DNA from: Candidula unifasciata
Taxonomy: Eukaryota > Mollusca > Gastropoda > Stylommatophora > Geomitridae
Direction of reading: 5' to 3'
DNA length: 64,000 nt
NCBI GenBank assembly: GCA_905116865.2
Contig: CAJHNH020006968.1
Location: forward strand, 85,001-149,000
Made by a program: the position numbers and the translations under genes. How positions within the stretch are numbered: the first letter of the stretch is position 1; every line of letters begins with the position of its first letter. The notes under the pieces were generated by a model that was not told where the DNA came from, made no database searches, and was given only the letters and a program-made list of their open reading frames with translations. Shown one piece after another: positions 1 through 40,920 of this stretch.

Positions 1-282
1 GTTTCTCTACTGATACCATTGCTTGTGCCCAAAGCGCCTTAGCCACATCATGCTACAATGAACAAATAACACTGTAACGAAGATGCTATGATAGAAATCA
101 ACCCACGAAAGGAACTGATTGTCTACGCTTAAAGAGGCAACCTACATTCACTTGGCTCGTTATAAGAATGGAAGAGTGGAGGACTTTGTGATAACAATTA
201 AACTGGAGTAGAAGAGCGGTTGGAAGAGATCATGAGAAACTAAAACATCACGGCGCAAACGAGCAGCTATCGGAATTTTCCA

Positions 283-356
283 TGGCGAAGTGGTCAGGCA
301 GTTTGTCTCGCGCTTTGAACGTTGTGGGTTGCTGCGTCGTTCGGTTCACGAGTGCC
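283..356 (+). repeat. tRNA-like SINE head fragment (tentative)
   Basis: A 74-base stretch has a weak A-box-like start (GTGGTCAGGCAG) and a B-box-like GGTTCACGAGTGCC. This is the arrangement of a tRNA-derived pol III promoter, but no acceptor stem closes and no anticodon arm is convincing. The rest of bases 1-640 shows no gene or repeat that I recognise. Confidence 0.25.
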
Positions 357-639
357 ACTGGGGATCGTAGCCCTAACTACGGTGGTAGTGTTCTGTGAGC
401 CGAGCTCGACAGACGGCTAGCCGTTCCGCAAAGAGGGTCTGAATCATATGGGATTAAACCCGGTTGCGATGACGTCAATCCTCTAAACTGCAACTATAAT
501 TAAAGGAATAACGATACCAAAAATGATGGTTTAAAAAATAAAAGAATCGGAAACAAGTACATCAAGTAGTGTGAAACGCGTTTACTGACCTCTAAGACAC
601 AGAGAATTTAACATTCCTATAGCATAACATGGAAGCCGT

Positions 640-900
640 CCTTGTGTAGAGGCTAGATCCTCGTCGGCGAATCCGAAAATCGCAGGTTCAGGTCTTGATG
701 GAGCCGGAGTTTTATCAACTTTGACCTTAGCTCCAAGGTCAACCCAGTCAGTGAAAGTTCTGGGAAACAAAAGCGGCCGGCGTGATGTTGACCACATCAC
801 CTACGGAGTGCCGATTGGTCTATAAAATTCAGGTCTAGCCCTTGATGCCCAATATGGCAGAAGACGTGGAAGATGGGCCTTAGCTTACTTCACTCGACCC
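640..900 (+). repeat. SINE-B copy
   Basis: Shares with other copies here the blocks CAAGGTCRACCCAG, CCGGCGTGATGYTGACCACA, GTGCCGATTGGTCTATAAAA and AGGTCTAGCCC. A B-box-like CAGGTTCAGGTC lies near its 5' end. SINE-B is a tRNA-headed retroposon; its most complete copy lies at 19.2-19.46 kb. Confidence 0.7.
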
Positions 901-989
901 CAAGGTGGACCCAGCCATAAATGGGTATAAACAATGTTTTCAGCTGACGTGACACAGTGTCGGCACCTTTTTTTTTAAGGCATCCTTTT

Positions 990-1192
990 TTTCAGCACTG
1001 TGGTGCATACTAGCTCCTTTTTTTAGACACCTTGTGGTGCATACCAGTACATTTTATTAGACACCTTGTGGTGCATACCAGTACATTTTATTAGACACCT
1101 TGTGGTGCATACCTGCTCCTTTTAATAGACACCTTGTGGTGCATACCAGTTCCTTTTAATAGACACCTTGTCGTGAGTACCGGCATCTTATT
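990..1192 (+). repeat. 34-bp minisatellite, about 6 copies
   Basis: Tandem units containing ACACCTTGTGGTGCATACC followed by a T-rich spacer. The array ends just before a run of 21 G (1197-1217). Confidence 0.9.
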
Positions 1193-1721
1193 ACCAGGGG
1201 GGGGGGGGGGGGGGGGGAAAGCTCTCGGTATGAGGCTGAAAAGTCTTGATAGTGCAGTTCAGTGGAGGTAAGTAAATGCAGTTAACAATTTCATAATTCT
1301 CGACTAATATGGTTCGTTCCATACGTTGGGGGGTTTGAAAGTTGTTCTAGTGGTTTTCAGACAATAGTACAAGAGAATCGCACCGTGTAAGAGATTGGAT
1401 CCTTACAAAGACAACAATGATACACTGCAGCCAACCTTCAATGTGGAGACGACACAGCATTTTTGCTTTTTGGGAGAAGTAAAGGCGTCACGCTGACAAC
1501 ATCGCCGTCAGAGTGCTGAATGCTATGTAAAAATATGAGTCCACAATTTACTTAATGCACACGACAGCATGTCCAAGACTTACCTAATATCTCTCGACTA
1601 TTTAAACTGCATCACCTGTGACACATAATCAGCTTCAACTTACGGCAGTTTTGAGTATCCTCTACGTTTTACTCTACTTTTGTCTGACACGTCTCATCTG
1701 TAATGTTCAGGTGTAACGAGC

Positions 1722-1905
1722 TGCCATTGTACTGTTCAAAAAGGACACCCTCTCAGTGTAATGTTCAAAAGGACCAGCCTCTAATGTAATGTTCAAAAGG
1801 ACCAGCCTCTAATGTAATGTTAAAAAAGGACCAGCCTCTAATGTAATGTTCAAAAGGACCAGTCTCCATTGTAATGTAAAAAAAAGGACGAGATCCCAAT
1901 GTTAT
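1722..1905 (+). repeat. 28-30-bp minisatellite, about 6 copies
   Basis: Units of AATGTAATGTTCAAAAGGAC plus CAGCCTCT, with A-tract length variation between copies. Confidence 0.85.
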
Positions 1906-3440
1906 GTGTCTCCTCCGCACTCAGTCTCCCTCATACAGACTAGACACTGGCTCTGTTGTCTAGAAGACAGGATCACAGTACAGACGAGTCAAACTTCTCT
2001 TCCGATCAGCTATCACACGTCTCCAAATGACAGTCGTCGAAGGTTGACAGCAGTTCACCGGTTTATTCTTAATACAACACAAGCGACAAGAACTAACATT
2101 AAAGCCGAACACTTGAGCCAATCTGACAAGGTCCCCTTGCTCATACTCTAAGTCTAAGTCTACGCCAACGTTTCAGACGATGGACACTAGCATGTACACA
2201 ACTGGCATAACCAACAGGCCATAGAACACAACTGTTATCCTCAACTGTAATTCAACACAGCTTAACTCCTTGCCGTTCAGGATTAATAACGTTCATTCTG
2301 GTTCCCTCCAGATCCACGTTCATACGGATCATACTGGATCCAGTTTCACTCCTTTTACTCTGGGGTCCGGTCACAGAACGACCAGTTATTCTTACCCCCG
2401 TCGCTTCGTGTTGCCCAAGCAAACTCACAAAAACTCGTGTTCGTCCTTTCCTGCGCTGACCTCCTGCCTTGCAACCTGAAAACTTTAGCACCGTTACAGA
2501 TGTCGGTAAAACTAACGTTAGTCTCCCAACTGATCTCCCATATACTCACTAGCTCACTTCTGATTGGCAGACCTTGGGCCACGTGGCTTGGCACAAGGTT
2601 ACGGTGGTTTTCCGAAATGCGGTTGATGTCGCGTGTTTTATATTTCAGCACGCCAGCGCTTTTAACACTTAAAACATGGACAACCTGAGTCCCCCCCCCC
2701 CCCCCCCCCCCCTCACCCCAGAGACTGCTGCAACCTTTATCACAGGGCTTCTCTGTTTCGGAATAAAAACGTAAATGCAAGACAACCCAAAAAGCAAACA
2801 ACAGAGCGGCACACCCGTAACCATCTAAACAAACTTGTGAATAAAACGTGACCTACTTTGTTTGGGGAGACTAACTTAAACCTAACCCAGATATCATGTA
2901 TTGTTTGCACCTCTTGCGTAAAAAAGATTTTTTACATTATTTTACTTTTAAAGCAACATAAAAGCTCCAACTCGAAACATGAACCCTACAAATTAACAAC
3001 ACCTCCCTAACGTAACAATTCTCCCAAACAACATTACTGGCCCTGCATCATTACGTAACAGCCGTCATCAAAAGACGGCGTCCTTGGTGACAAATGTGGC
3101 CCCAACCCAGGAGTAAAGCTGCCCAAAATCTCTCTGCTGCACGCATTACGTCACCAACTAAACAAACAGCTGTGTAGATATGTCCACATACTCAAACTAA
3201 GGCAGGCGGCCGTACGAATTTCTCTACAATTGATGAGAATCCTGGGTCGCATGTGTTTTCATGTTTCTTTGAGGCAGGGCGTTTCAAATGGTTCATACTG
3301 GTGACAAACTTGTCATTTTCTTTGTCTTCGCGTTCATCGCTGGAATCACCGTTGGATATTTTCTGGTTGTTTTTACACTCCAGGAGATCGCTTCTGTTCC
3401 AGAATTGCGAGCCCATACATTTTATTTTACAAATTCTCTG
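1906..3440. other. No gene recognised
   Basis: Only short unrelated open frames are present, with no splice-consistent or family-like protein. A run of 22 C lies at 2691-2712. Confidence 0.5.
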
Positions 3441-3450
3441 TGTGTGTTCA

Positions 3451-3720
3451 GGGGTCCTATTATATGGGAAACAAGAATAGACCCACTGCCTACCCAAAAA
3501 CATGCCCTAAGTATCGATTAATTGTGAGCTTCCTTCAAAGTCGGAGTGCGTCTGCCTGAGAGGCAAAGAACCAACAGTCTGCATACAAATTAGTCAGATG
3601 TGTCAAACGGATGCACACGCAACACTCGGGTTCTGGAACAGGACTGCAGTCCAGAAGTGAATGAACAGCCAGAACTTTCTGTCATAATTTACAGCTGGTG
3701 AAGGCGAAGAAAAAGAAGAT
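3451..3720 (+). repeat. SINE-A copy
   Basis: SINE-A is a roughly 270-bp element. In the 5'-3' direction it has GTGTGGGTTCCGGGGCCC, AACAAGAATAGACCCACTGC, GTCGTAAGAGTCGACTAATT, AAGTCGGAGTGCATCTGCC, ACCAACAGTCTGCATACAAA, CAGGTTCTGGAACAGGACTG, a CCAGAACTTTCCG block, then TTTACAGCTGGTGAACGCG and a (GAA)n tail. Strand is assigned from the tail. Two copies (32.9 and 40.9 kb) have perfect 11-bp target-site duplications, which marks it as a retroposon. This copy is nearly full length with a degenerate tail. Confidence 0.85.
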
Positions 3721-3895
3721 TTTACAAATCTGGCTTATTTGTGTGCAGGCCGTTAGTTCCTTGCCTCTCAGTTAAATACACACCGACTTTGGAGAAGACA
3801 ATCTATTTAGTCGCCTTTTATGACATGCTTGTTGTGGTCAGTGGGTCTATTCTTGTCTTTCCCTAAAATAGGGTCCCAGAAGCCACACTGAAAGA
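3721..3895 (-). repeat. SINE-A 5' part, inverted
   Basis: Abuts the preceding copy in opposite orientation. Retains the GTCTGCATACAAA-like through GGGTTCC-like half and lacks the tail, so the pair forms an imperfect foldback. Confidence 0.75.
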
Positions 3896-4556
3896 GACAC
3901 AGTTTTGAGACACACATAATTTTGCGACACGGTAATTAAGTCTACAAGTAAACGGAGTTTAAACTAACTCCCAAATGAGAGATATAGGCAAATATATAAA
4001 TAGTAGTAGCCAAATGTTTCAGTTACTGTTAGATCATGTTATGTTGTCACAGTCTACGTCCCTGCACATCGGTCATTAGAGCGCGTGCGCAGTATTCGGA
4101 TGCAGCAGCGGTTGCAGGTGACTGATTCCTAACCTGCCCAGTTACAGCGGCGTTACGTGCTGGTTATTCTGTTTCGCGATTTACATTCGCGCTGCACTCT
4201 TTCCCGCTGCAGTTATCGTACTAATGTGTCGCTACTCACCGTATGGAAGGCTCTGCTTTACTTACTACTGTCTGAGTGCTTGACAAAGTATCTTGTATGT
4301 CATTGTAGTGAATTCTTCTTGAACAATTTTCTCGTAGGGATAGCTGCAGGCAAACATAGACGTGATAAAATATATTCTTGGCTCAAATGAAAGTCTTTAT
4401 TTTATACAGAAGGGTTTACAATATTTAAACAGATTAGACAAGCTTGAGAATTTGCAGATTAGAGAACTAGTAGAGGGTAGAGTTTAAAATTAACCGATTA
4501 TAGAAAGGGTAGACTGCATAAGGGTGTAGCCTATATAATGAATGGGTTGTAGAATA

Positions 4557-5520
4557 CAAGGTCCGACAATTAGGTAATGAGACTGATTTTATTACGGCTA
4601 AGACAAAAATGCCATCTATGAATCACAGCATGAAATCCAAAGAGGCAACCTTCGTTTATAATCTGGCAACTTTTCATCGCCGCCCGATAAGCAGACAACA
4701 ATCAAGCCGCCATTTGTTTTAATCTAGTAAGAGGTGCATTGTTACGTAATCAGCATGAAACAAAAACAAAAAAAAACGCTAACATTAAATTCTGTTCAAA
4801 ACTCAGAAAAAGCGCCATTGCAACAGTTGAGTTGATGCAACAAGTTTATGGGGATTATTGTTTGTTTCCTGCACAGATTTTAATCTGGTATTCACGATTC
4901 AAAAGTGGTGTGGAGATAACTACTAATGCAACTAGACCTGGACACCCAATTTCTGGTTGTAATGTGGAAGTCATTGCAAAATTCCAAGAACGGATACAAG
5001 AAGATCGTTGTTCGACTGTGAGGATGGTGGTAGATGAATTTGTTGTTAATACAGAGACTAATTGTAAAATTTTAGTGAAAGATTTGGGCAAGAAAAATGT
5101 TTCTTGCCGGTTTGTATTCAATACCTGGCAATGTGTTTCTTCTTTCTGACAATGCACCTGCTTAAAGGGCGGTAGTTGTACAGGAATTTTCGGCCCCAAA
5201 ACAAGTGCGTGTTCTCGACCATCAACCATATTCCCCCGGATGTGTCTCCCTTTGACTTTTCTCTATGCCCAAAATTAGAGTTACAATTGAATGGACGCTT
5301 CTTTGACGATATTGACGATATCCAAGGGGCCGTAACAACGACTTTAAGGACCATAACAACAGAAGAACTACTGAGGTCATTCCAGTGTTTTGTTAGATCG
5401 TGCCACTTGCTGTATCGATGTATAAGGGGCTTACTTTAATTAAAATACAGGTTATATCTTCAACTGTTGATTTGTTAAATGTTTATTGAATTAGTCTCAT
5501 TACTTAATTGTCGGACCTTG
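4557..5520 (+). mobile_element. Internally deleted mariner-like element with intact TIRs
   Basis: The ends are inverted repeats starting CAAGGTCCGACAATTA at both termini. They match over about 28 bp with one mismatch and are flanked by TA on each side (4555-4556 and 5521-5522), the Tc1/mariner target duplication. The interior encodes the N-terminal helix-turn-helix part of a mariner transposase (around 4780-5100, including IKFCSKLRKSA and a QEDRCSTVRMV stretch). After a gap and frame breaks comes the C-terminal part (5190-5440, PPDVSPFDFSLCPKL then FFDDIDDIQGAVTTTL). The catalytic middle is mostly missing and the element is 964 bp, against about 1.3 kb for intact mariners. Non-autonomous fossil. 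Confidence 0.9.
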
Positions 5521-5605
5521 TATGTAGACTATACAATTGGTGGGCTATAGAATATGTAAACTATAGAATTGGTGGGCTATAGAATATGTAGACTATAGAT
5601 TAGTT
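5521..5605 (+). repeat. Short tandem repeat beside the mariner insertion
   Basis: About 2.3 copies of a roughly 36-bp unit containing CAATTGGTGGGCTATAGAATATG. The left flank of the mariner has related sequence, so the element inserted at the edge of this repeat. Confidence 0.6.
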
Positions 5606-5664
5606 CATAAATCCACATGTGTACCATTCAGAACGTTACAGAACTGTTGTGGTTTTTCTAGATA

Positions 5665-5812
5665 ACTTTTACGTTTAGTAGTTTGCCATTCCTTACTGAA
5701 CAGTCAACTTTCTGTGCCACTGTTGAAGACGAATCGCCTGCAGATGGGGTCGAACCCGGTTCCCCGGCATTACAAAGCGAGTTCGCAATTCCTAAACCAT
5801 AGCCTAAGAACG
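5665..5812 (-). repeat. SINE-C copy (tRNA-derived head)
   Basis: On the minus strand a GGGTTCGACCCC B box follows a tRNA-like start, then a body ending in GGAATGGCAAACTACTAAA. That ending is shared with the copies near 14.4, 58.7 and 61.5 kb. Confidence 0.65.
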
Positions 5813-5869
5813 AAGCACCAAATAGGTTCTTCTTCTTCATCTTCTGCTCTCCTCCTCTTCTTCTTCAGA

Positions 5870-6567
5870 CCTGTTCACGTTTCCTGGCCCATCTACACAC
5901 TTTCTTAGTCTGACCTAGGCACTGCTTAGAAAGCATTCAAAAATCGCACTTAACCTCCCTCACCTGGATCCACATACCTGGAGATGGGGGAGTAAAGGGT
6001 TATAGCGAGCGGACCAACTGACAAGTAGTGCGCCAACACAAATGGGAAGAAGCATTGACAGAGAAGATATCGTCAACGCTGTACGGACTGGGCTGGTGGA
6101 TAATAAGGAATCCCTGACACTAACACGATTTGCGTGACATGGGAGTAAAGCATGGTGGAGCACGTCTATGCTGTCTTCGAGGCCGAGATAGGAGACAATA
6201 TAGACAGCTTCTCGTGGGAACAATTAGTAGAAGTATCTTGAAGTGGCTGCTGCGTCAGAGGACTGAGCATGCATAGGAATGCCGAATGTGCAGTAACGTC
6301 GATTGTGATAACATAACTGCTTTCTTCGAGAAGAGTCTCTTGTGTGACCTAGGCTCTGGCTGTGGCTAAGGGGGGTTTTGGTTAGGGCCAGTTCTATATG
6401 TTCTGGCGTCGTTGAAAGTTGTGTCGTCGTGTACTATAGAAGGCGCGACATCGGAGCATATGTAATCGGACGCAAGACAACGTGACACCCCTCCCTCGTA
6501 GAAGAGTCTGAGAAAGTATAAATGAAAGATCAGCTAGTGTGTAGATGGGCCGAGGAACGTGAACTGG
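5870..6567. mobile_element. 698-bp TIR element, superfamily unknown
   Basis: The 31-bp ends are inverted repeats. The left end begins CCTGTTCACGTTTCCTGG and the right end, reverse-complemented, begins CCAGTTCACGTTCCTCGG; both then read CCCATCTACACAC. No transposase is recognisable. Its interior near 6340-6440 resembles the short element at about 61.0-61.25 kb. Confidence 0.6.
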
Positions 6568-6604
6568 ACCTATTCTTCTTCTTTTTATTATTATTTTTCT
6601 TTTT

Positions 6605-6893
6605 CTTCTTCTTAGCGTTCACCTGATGTCAACCCATGTGGAATTTTCTGGTTATTTTTCTCTTTCTGGACTTTGGTCCTGTTCCCGAAATGTAGTTTTC
6701 TGTGCAAATCCTTTTCACAGATCTGGCTTCTTTGTATGCAGTGTTGATTCCTTGGCCCTCAGGCAGATGTACTCCAACTTCGAATGAAACATCCCTAAAT
6801 ATTCGCCTTTTACGACACGCTTGTTGGTGGGTGGGAAGCAGTGGGTCTATGCTTTTCTTCCCCCAAAATGGGGCCCCGGAATACACTAAGAAA
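6605..6893 (-). repeat. SINE-A copy, diverged
   Basis: Recognisable tail (AAGAAGAAG on the minus strand), central GTCTGCAT-like block and GGGGCCCC head. The tail-proximal third is diverged. Confidence 0.75.
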
Positions 6894-6899
6894 CCTTGC

Positions 6900-8810
6900 A
6901 AAGAGAGAAGACGCTCAGAGTTAGGAAAGCCTTGTGAGAAGTTATCAACACTCACACAGTGTGTTGCTCGGAAGTTAAAAATTACCTCACGAATTAGCAT
7001 TACATAACAGTAGGCCGGCAGATTAACCTACTGGGCACACCCCTATAGCTGTTTGATAAGCCTTAGGCGCTCCAGTGCCCTAAATGTAGCCTTAAAGTTA
7101 TGTGACTAAAAAGGCTGGTTACCTCTGAGTTACCACTGTTGTTGTTTCCGGTCCGTTGCTGTTCAAAGACCGTTGTCCACTGGACTACTTAATCCGGTCA
7201 TACACCCCAAAAGCTCTAAAGATTTGTCCTTTCTATATCTCCCGGACAGCCCTGACACAGCGACCTGCCTGGCAAAGGCAAGGTCAATTCTTCCCTCCCC
7301 CCGTCTATTCGACTTCAGTGTCCTACACGGTGTTTACCTTTTACTTTCGCCATAAAGTTTATTCGCTTGTGCGAAGCATTTACTGGAATATTTATCTCAT
7401 TCGTATTTGTGAATTAATATACTTATCTTCAGGGCCTCTATGCAAGGTCGTAGTTTTTCTATTAGTATTTGCTTTGCTTACAAAAGACACGCAATTTGTA
7501 TGGGAGCGGGCGTGTTAGACGTTCACTGTAGACTTGATATGTAAACTCGTTTCTACCACGTGTTGGTTCAAACTGTTTAGGGGGAATTTGTGTCCCGTAG
7601 AAGATTCCTTGGTGCTTTAATAACCGTTTATCAAACAAGGAATAAGGCTGTTTATTTTCAGTGTAGGTTATAAGTTTATTTTCAGTGTAGGTTATAAGTT
7701 TCTTTTTTCACTGCTGTGCTCTTTAGTGTATTTAATGGTTTGTAGACACTATAGTTTTCAGTAGAACAGTGATCACTTCTGTGACAAAAAGCCTGTAGTT
7801 AAATTAGCGTAAACATAAACCCGTGTGTTATAGGTTGAAGGCTTATTGATAGTTTTAGTAACCAGTATACACCATAATTATTTGTAAGGCAGAGCAAGTT
7901 TTGTATCTTTGAAAATGGTTTCGTACTGCGCTAGATTATCATTATTTGTCACGCCGACAGTGTACGTGTTACCTTTATTTAGCAGTTCTGTGTTTTCTCC
8001 CGCCGACGAAATTTGGCCAAACCATCCAGGTAATTATCTCTCTGTCTTTCCCTGGCTCTTTTATTTTCATCGAGTTTTTATATTTATTTCTTCCGGTAAC
8101 ATGTCCTTTCTTCTTCTTTGCGTTCGGTTTCGTATGCTTATATCAGACCATCAGGTGGGTTGCCTCTATAAACTTGCATGTCAGTAGCAGGTCCTTCATG
8201 GTTCCCCATAGCTTGCTCTGCACACTTTGCTCTTGAGGCCAGGTGTCTTAATCCAGAGCGCAGAGCTTCGGTTGGATCCCTTCGAGGCTCGGAATCTGGC
8301 GCTGTTCCTTCCTGGCAGTAGTCCACAGGAGCAGCCCCATAACGGTGTAGGTATAAATCTAAACTTACTCATTACCCGTAGATTGCCTTGATGTCTGTTT
8401 CCATTTCTGGGTGCCCACGCCATTCAAGCCGAAATGCCTGTCTTCAGTGGGGGTAACAATAGTAACATGCCCCCCCCCCCTTTTTCCACCCCTTCCGAAA
8501 AAAAAGATTCTTCAATGTTTACATGAATTTTCTGTAATCAGTTGATTGTCCTGCCTGATGCAGGAGTGTTTCATTATCACCACCCCCCCCCCTTTTTTTT
8601 TTTCCTTTCCCGCGACTCTATGTGTCCCTTTCATTTCCCCCAGAAACCGTATTCTTCTTGTGCATTCCACATCAACTGTCATAAACATTCCATCTCATTT
8701 GGCTCATTCTTTTTTAAAATAAAAACAGGTCTGTGCGTGTAATGTCAACGCGGGTCCTCGACAACTTTCTATCTGTTCAGGGGTCTGCCTGTCGTGAGGG
8801 GGGAGGGGGG
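6900..8810. other. No gene recognised
   Basis: T-rich unique sequence with short C runs (near 8470 and 8585). Short open frames here show no family resemblance. Confidence 0.5.
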
Positions 8811-8814
8811 GGGG

Positions 8815-8898
8815 GTTCCATGCCTTAGTGCTGTACGTATAGGTCTAGCCCTATATGCACTAAACGCCCGAAGACATGGAAAATGGTGCTTAGCTTTG
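8815..8898 (+). repeat. SINE-B 3' fragment
   Basis: Has the TATAGGTCTAGCCCTATATG block, then GAAGACATGGAAAATGGTGC and a short T-rich end. Confidence 0.6.
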
Positions 8899-8931
8899 AC
8901 TTGTTTATATGTTGTACGGCAAATCTTCTGC

Positions 8932-9206
8932 TTCGTCTTCGCGTTCACCGTCTGTTAACTCTGATGGACAGTTTTGGTTGTCATCCACCTCTGGACACGG
9001 GTCTTAGTCCAGTATCTGAGTGTTGCATGCACATCCCTTTCATAGACCTGATTTATTTGTATGCAGACTGTTGGTTCTTTGCCTTTCGGACGTATATATT
9101 TCGAATCTCCCCACTTAATCGACTCATACGACATGCTTGTTGGGGTAGGCAATGCGTCTGTTCTCGTTTTCCTGACAAAGGAGCCCCGGAACCCACACGG
9201 GGAGAA
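8932..9206 (-). repeat. SINE-A copy
   Basis: Nearly full length, from the CTTCGTCTTCGCGTTCACC tail side to CCCCGGAACCCACACGGGG. A run of 21 C lies downstream at 9341-9361. Confidence 0.85.
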
Positions 9207-9619
9207 CGACAATAAAATACAGTTTTTGAAATAATATGAAATAGAGAGAAAACAGAGATCGTCTGTCTGTACATAGTTCGAGGGATCACTTACCCCGTTG
9301 CAAATTTTTCCGCAGTGACGGAGGGCTGCCCAGTAACAATCCCCCCCCCCCCCCCCCCCCCGTTCTTCCCATTTTTGGGAGGGGACCCATACCCTTTATT
9401 GGGGGAGGGAGCTCAAGGTGGGTTAGACTCCCAGTTAAGGCCAGCTACTTATAGTTCTCCGAAAACTTTCTAGTGCCAATATTTAAAAACTGCTCGATCG
9501 TTTTAAATCCAACACACTGGCTATTGATCTAGCCTATGATCACCGGGTCGGCAGACTATTGAATTAGTTACAGATGAGAAATATCTTCTAGTCGAATTAG
9601 TTTTCTTCTTCTTCAGCGA

Positions 9620-9850
9620 TCTTTGGTCATGCGTTTAATCCAGTATGGGCTATTAACTGAGTTGTTAACATGAGGTCTTTTAGGTTTATCCAAAGCTTAG
9701 TTGTCAGGTCTGCTAGGTGTGGTCACATGTTGTTTGCCGGCTCCTCAATGAGAGGGCAGTCTTGCAAGACATGTTCTGAAGTCTGTCAGGACGAAGACAG
9801 ACAGGGGGCTGTTTAGCTCATAGCTAATTTCTGTGAGTGTTTGTTGAGTC
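9620..9850 (-). mobile_element. LINE 3' end fragment
   Basis: The minus strand encodes EHVLQDCPLIEE, then KLWINLKDLMLTT, typical of the C-terminal segment after the RNase H region in mollusc non-LTR elements. Interrupted by a stop. Confidence 0.6.
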
Positions 9851-10180
9851 TGCCACGTTCAGTTCGTAAGGGACAAATTGGTGACTTGGTCTTTTGTCTT
9901 CAGATGATTGAGGAAATATCATATGTCGTTATTGCTAGTGTTGTTTCACAGTCTGTTTCTGAAGAATTGTTGTTCTTTGTGATTGTATGTGGCTTCTAAA
10001 AACGATAGGGACTAGTATATTTGTTAGAATAGGTTAACAAATAATGGCTTTTTTTTTAAGAGTTAAATTTTGCCTCTACTTCAGAATATTCCGGGGGAAA
10101 ACAGTGGTTTGACATTGTGTGTGAACACCGGTTAAATACTGTGTAGACATTTCAGACAGTGTGAGCTGTGGCAAGCGAAG

Positions 10181-38710
<28,530 letters not shown>

Positions 38711-38920
38711 CAGCCAGCTCCAGTTCTTGCCTTTATTACAGCCAGCGTACAGTTCGTTTGTGATACAGGAATTTCAGTGATTCTGACAATGTTTATAATT
38801 ATTTATTTGAACAATTAATTATGTCATTTTTGTAATAACAAATGATCTTTATTTAATTACACATCCTTAACCTTTTTAAATGTTGGAATTGCAAACTTAA
38901 AATTGAAAAGTAAGGTACAA

Positions 38921-38926
38921 AATAAA
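38921..38926 (+). promoter_or_regulatory. Candidate otopetrin polyadenylation signal
   Basis: First AATAAA after the stop codon, 211 bases downstream. GT-rich sequence (AATGTGTGGCG) follows about 40 bases later. Confidence 0.5.
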
Positions 38927-38929
38927 ATA

Positions 38930-40095
38930 TTAGAGACAGAGAAAGCCTTTAGCCCAGTAAATAATGTGTGGCGATGAATTGTAAAAGAAAGAAAAACAAG
39001 CTGGCAAATGAAAATTAGATTAAGCCACAATAATTCTGATAACTGAATCAAACAGTATGGTGTATGCTGAGCACAGGGGTGATAACAGAGATATTGATTG
39101 ATCCTAGTTGGACTGCATACCGAGTGATAAACACCCAGTGGCATATAGTGCAGCATAAGATGAGAATTATCTGAGTACGAGTCCCAAGAATCCCATTCAA
39201 CCGTTAGGTTAAATTAGGGCCCCTGTCAACAGCCCAAGTGGGGGTTTATGATTACCAAAAACTGTGTCCCATTCTGAGGTGGAAATAACTGCAATAAAAA
39301 TACTGGGTTCGTTAATGAGGTTATATTATTAAAGCAACAATAAAGATGAACATACAAATCAAGAATGACGATCAAGTAGGGTGACCATAATATCTGGAGA
39401 TGAAAACAGGATACCCCTCTAATATTTTGCACTGAAAACAGGACATCCCAGGCCTGTCAGTTTAACCTCAACCTTTTTTTTTCCAGGTCACTGGGGTGAA
39501 AGAATTGTCTGCTCAAAAATGATATTAAAACCCTAATCACTGTCATCAAGAAATAAATGAAACAATATGCTCTTTAACTTTTTTTTGAGGGGGTGTGGGG
39601 GAGGAGGGACTATGCTGCAATGAAAATTACCATCAACACATTTCAGGTATTAACAAGTATTGAAAACTATTAAATCTGATAAGATGTACAGTTATAACTG
39701 TAAGCGTTTGTTCTATTCTCTTGTTGATTCCTAAATTTTAACTGGCAATTTAACCTTTTTTTTTTTTTTTTTTTTTTTTGGGAGCACTGACAGGACGGCC
39801 TTGTTACACCTAAAAATGACTTTCCCTGAGAAAATGGGACACATGCTCACCCTACAATTAAGTGGTGACGATTATTAAAATCACGTGATAAATAAATCTA
39901 CCCATCCATCCACCCATCCATCCATCCAAGAAACCAAACAAAAACCCCACCATGTTGAACCTACTGCAAGCAGTATCGTATCGGTGTATGGTCTGGTTTC
40001 TTTGTGCCAAGTATGTTGGCTAAGAAGTATTAATTGCTCCAAAACTTGTGGCTCGGACCAGTACTTAGTAACTGGTCAGGGTTGTTGGGGAGGGA
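38930..40095. other. Intergenic, no gene recognised
   Basis: AT-rich with a run of about 23 T at 39757-39779 and a CATCCATC microsatellite near 39905. No coding signal. Confidence 0.5.
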
Positions 40096-40100
40096 ACTGG

Positions 40101-40310
40101 TATACACCACATATATACACCACATATATACACCACATATATACACCACATATATACACCACATATATACACCACATATATACACCACATATATACACCA
40201 CATATATACACCACATATATACACCACATATATACACCACATATATACACCACATATATACACCACATATATACACCACATATATACACCACATATATAC
40301 ACATAATATA
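40101..40310 (+). repeat. 13-bp minisatellite, about 15 units
   Basis: CACCACATATATA repeated almost perfectly. Because 13 is not a multiple of three and the unit has no stop in any frame, several long frames on both strands are artefacts of this array. Confidence 0.97.
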
Positions 40311-40520
40311 TAAACATACATACACATATATAAAGATATACATGTAGAATTACACATACATATACACAAACGTGTACATGTCCACATGGGAATACATGTA
40401 TACGTTTTTGCACACACACACACACACATACATACACTCAAGGAAGCCGCCATAGTTTAGCAACCAGTGCTCACCTGCGGACTGGAATGCCATGGAGCCT
40501 GACTTTTTACATTTTTATTT

Positions 40521-40600
40521 CAAAAATGACCCTAGATTCCAGATCAAACCAGCCTCAAGTGGGTATTGGTTGTATGTGGTACACCCTCTAGTTTTGCCCA
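40521..40600 (+). repeat. SINE-B fragment
   Basis: Has only the AGATCAAACCAGCCTCAAGT GGGTA block. Confidence 0.4.
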
Positions 40601-40920
40601 TTTCGTATTAATTGTGCCTTGGTTACTAGTTCACCATTGGCTTGTAAACAGCAACCTTTACCGAAAGTCGAGGTATTTAGGCCAAGTTAAAGGTCATGGT
40701 GACCGGGAAAATGTGGTGATGGCGTCTGCAGTTTCCACAAAATGAGTCAGGGGCTGATCTCCATGGAGAAGGATACAAGAGATTGAAGATGCATTGGCTA
40801 TGAAAGCACATAGGGCTGGAGAATTTGCTAGAGATAAATAAGACTCTCAGGTGTACCATGATGAGAGCGCACTCTGTAAACAACCTTCTGACTGATGATA
40901 AGAACATTTTAAAATGTAAT

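Noticed and set aside
2355..2801. 148-residue minus-strand frame
   Set aside because: Spans a C22 homopolymer, has no family resemblance and no conserved partner in the window.
4739..5149. Active transposase gene
   Set aside because: Only the DNA-binding part is open. The catalytic region is deleted and the C-terminus is in another frame.
40030..40453. Overlapping long open frames on both strands
   Set aside because: All arise from the stop-free 13-bp repeat.
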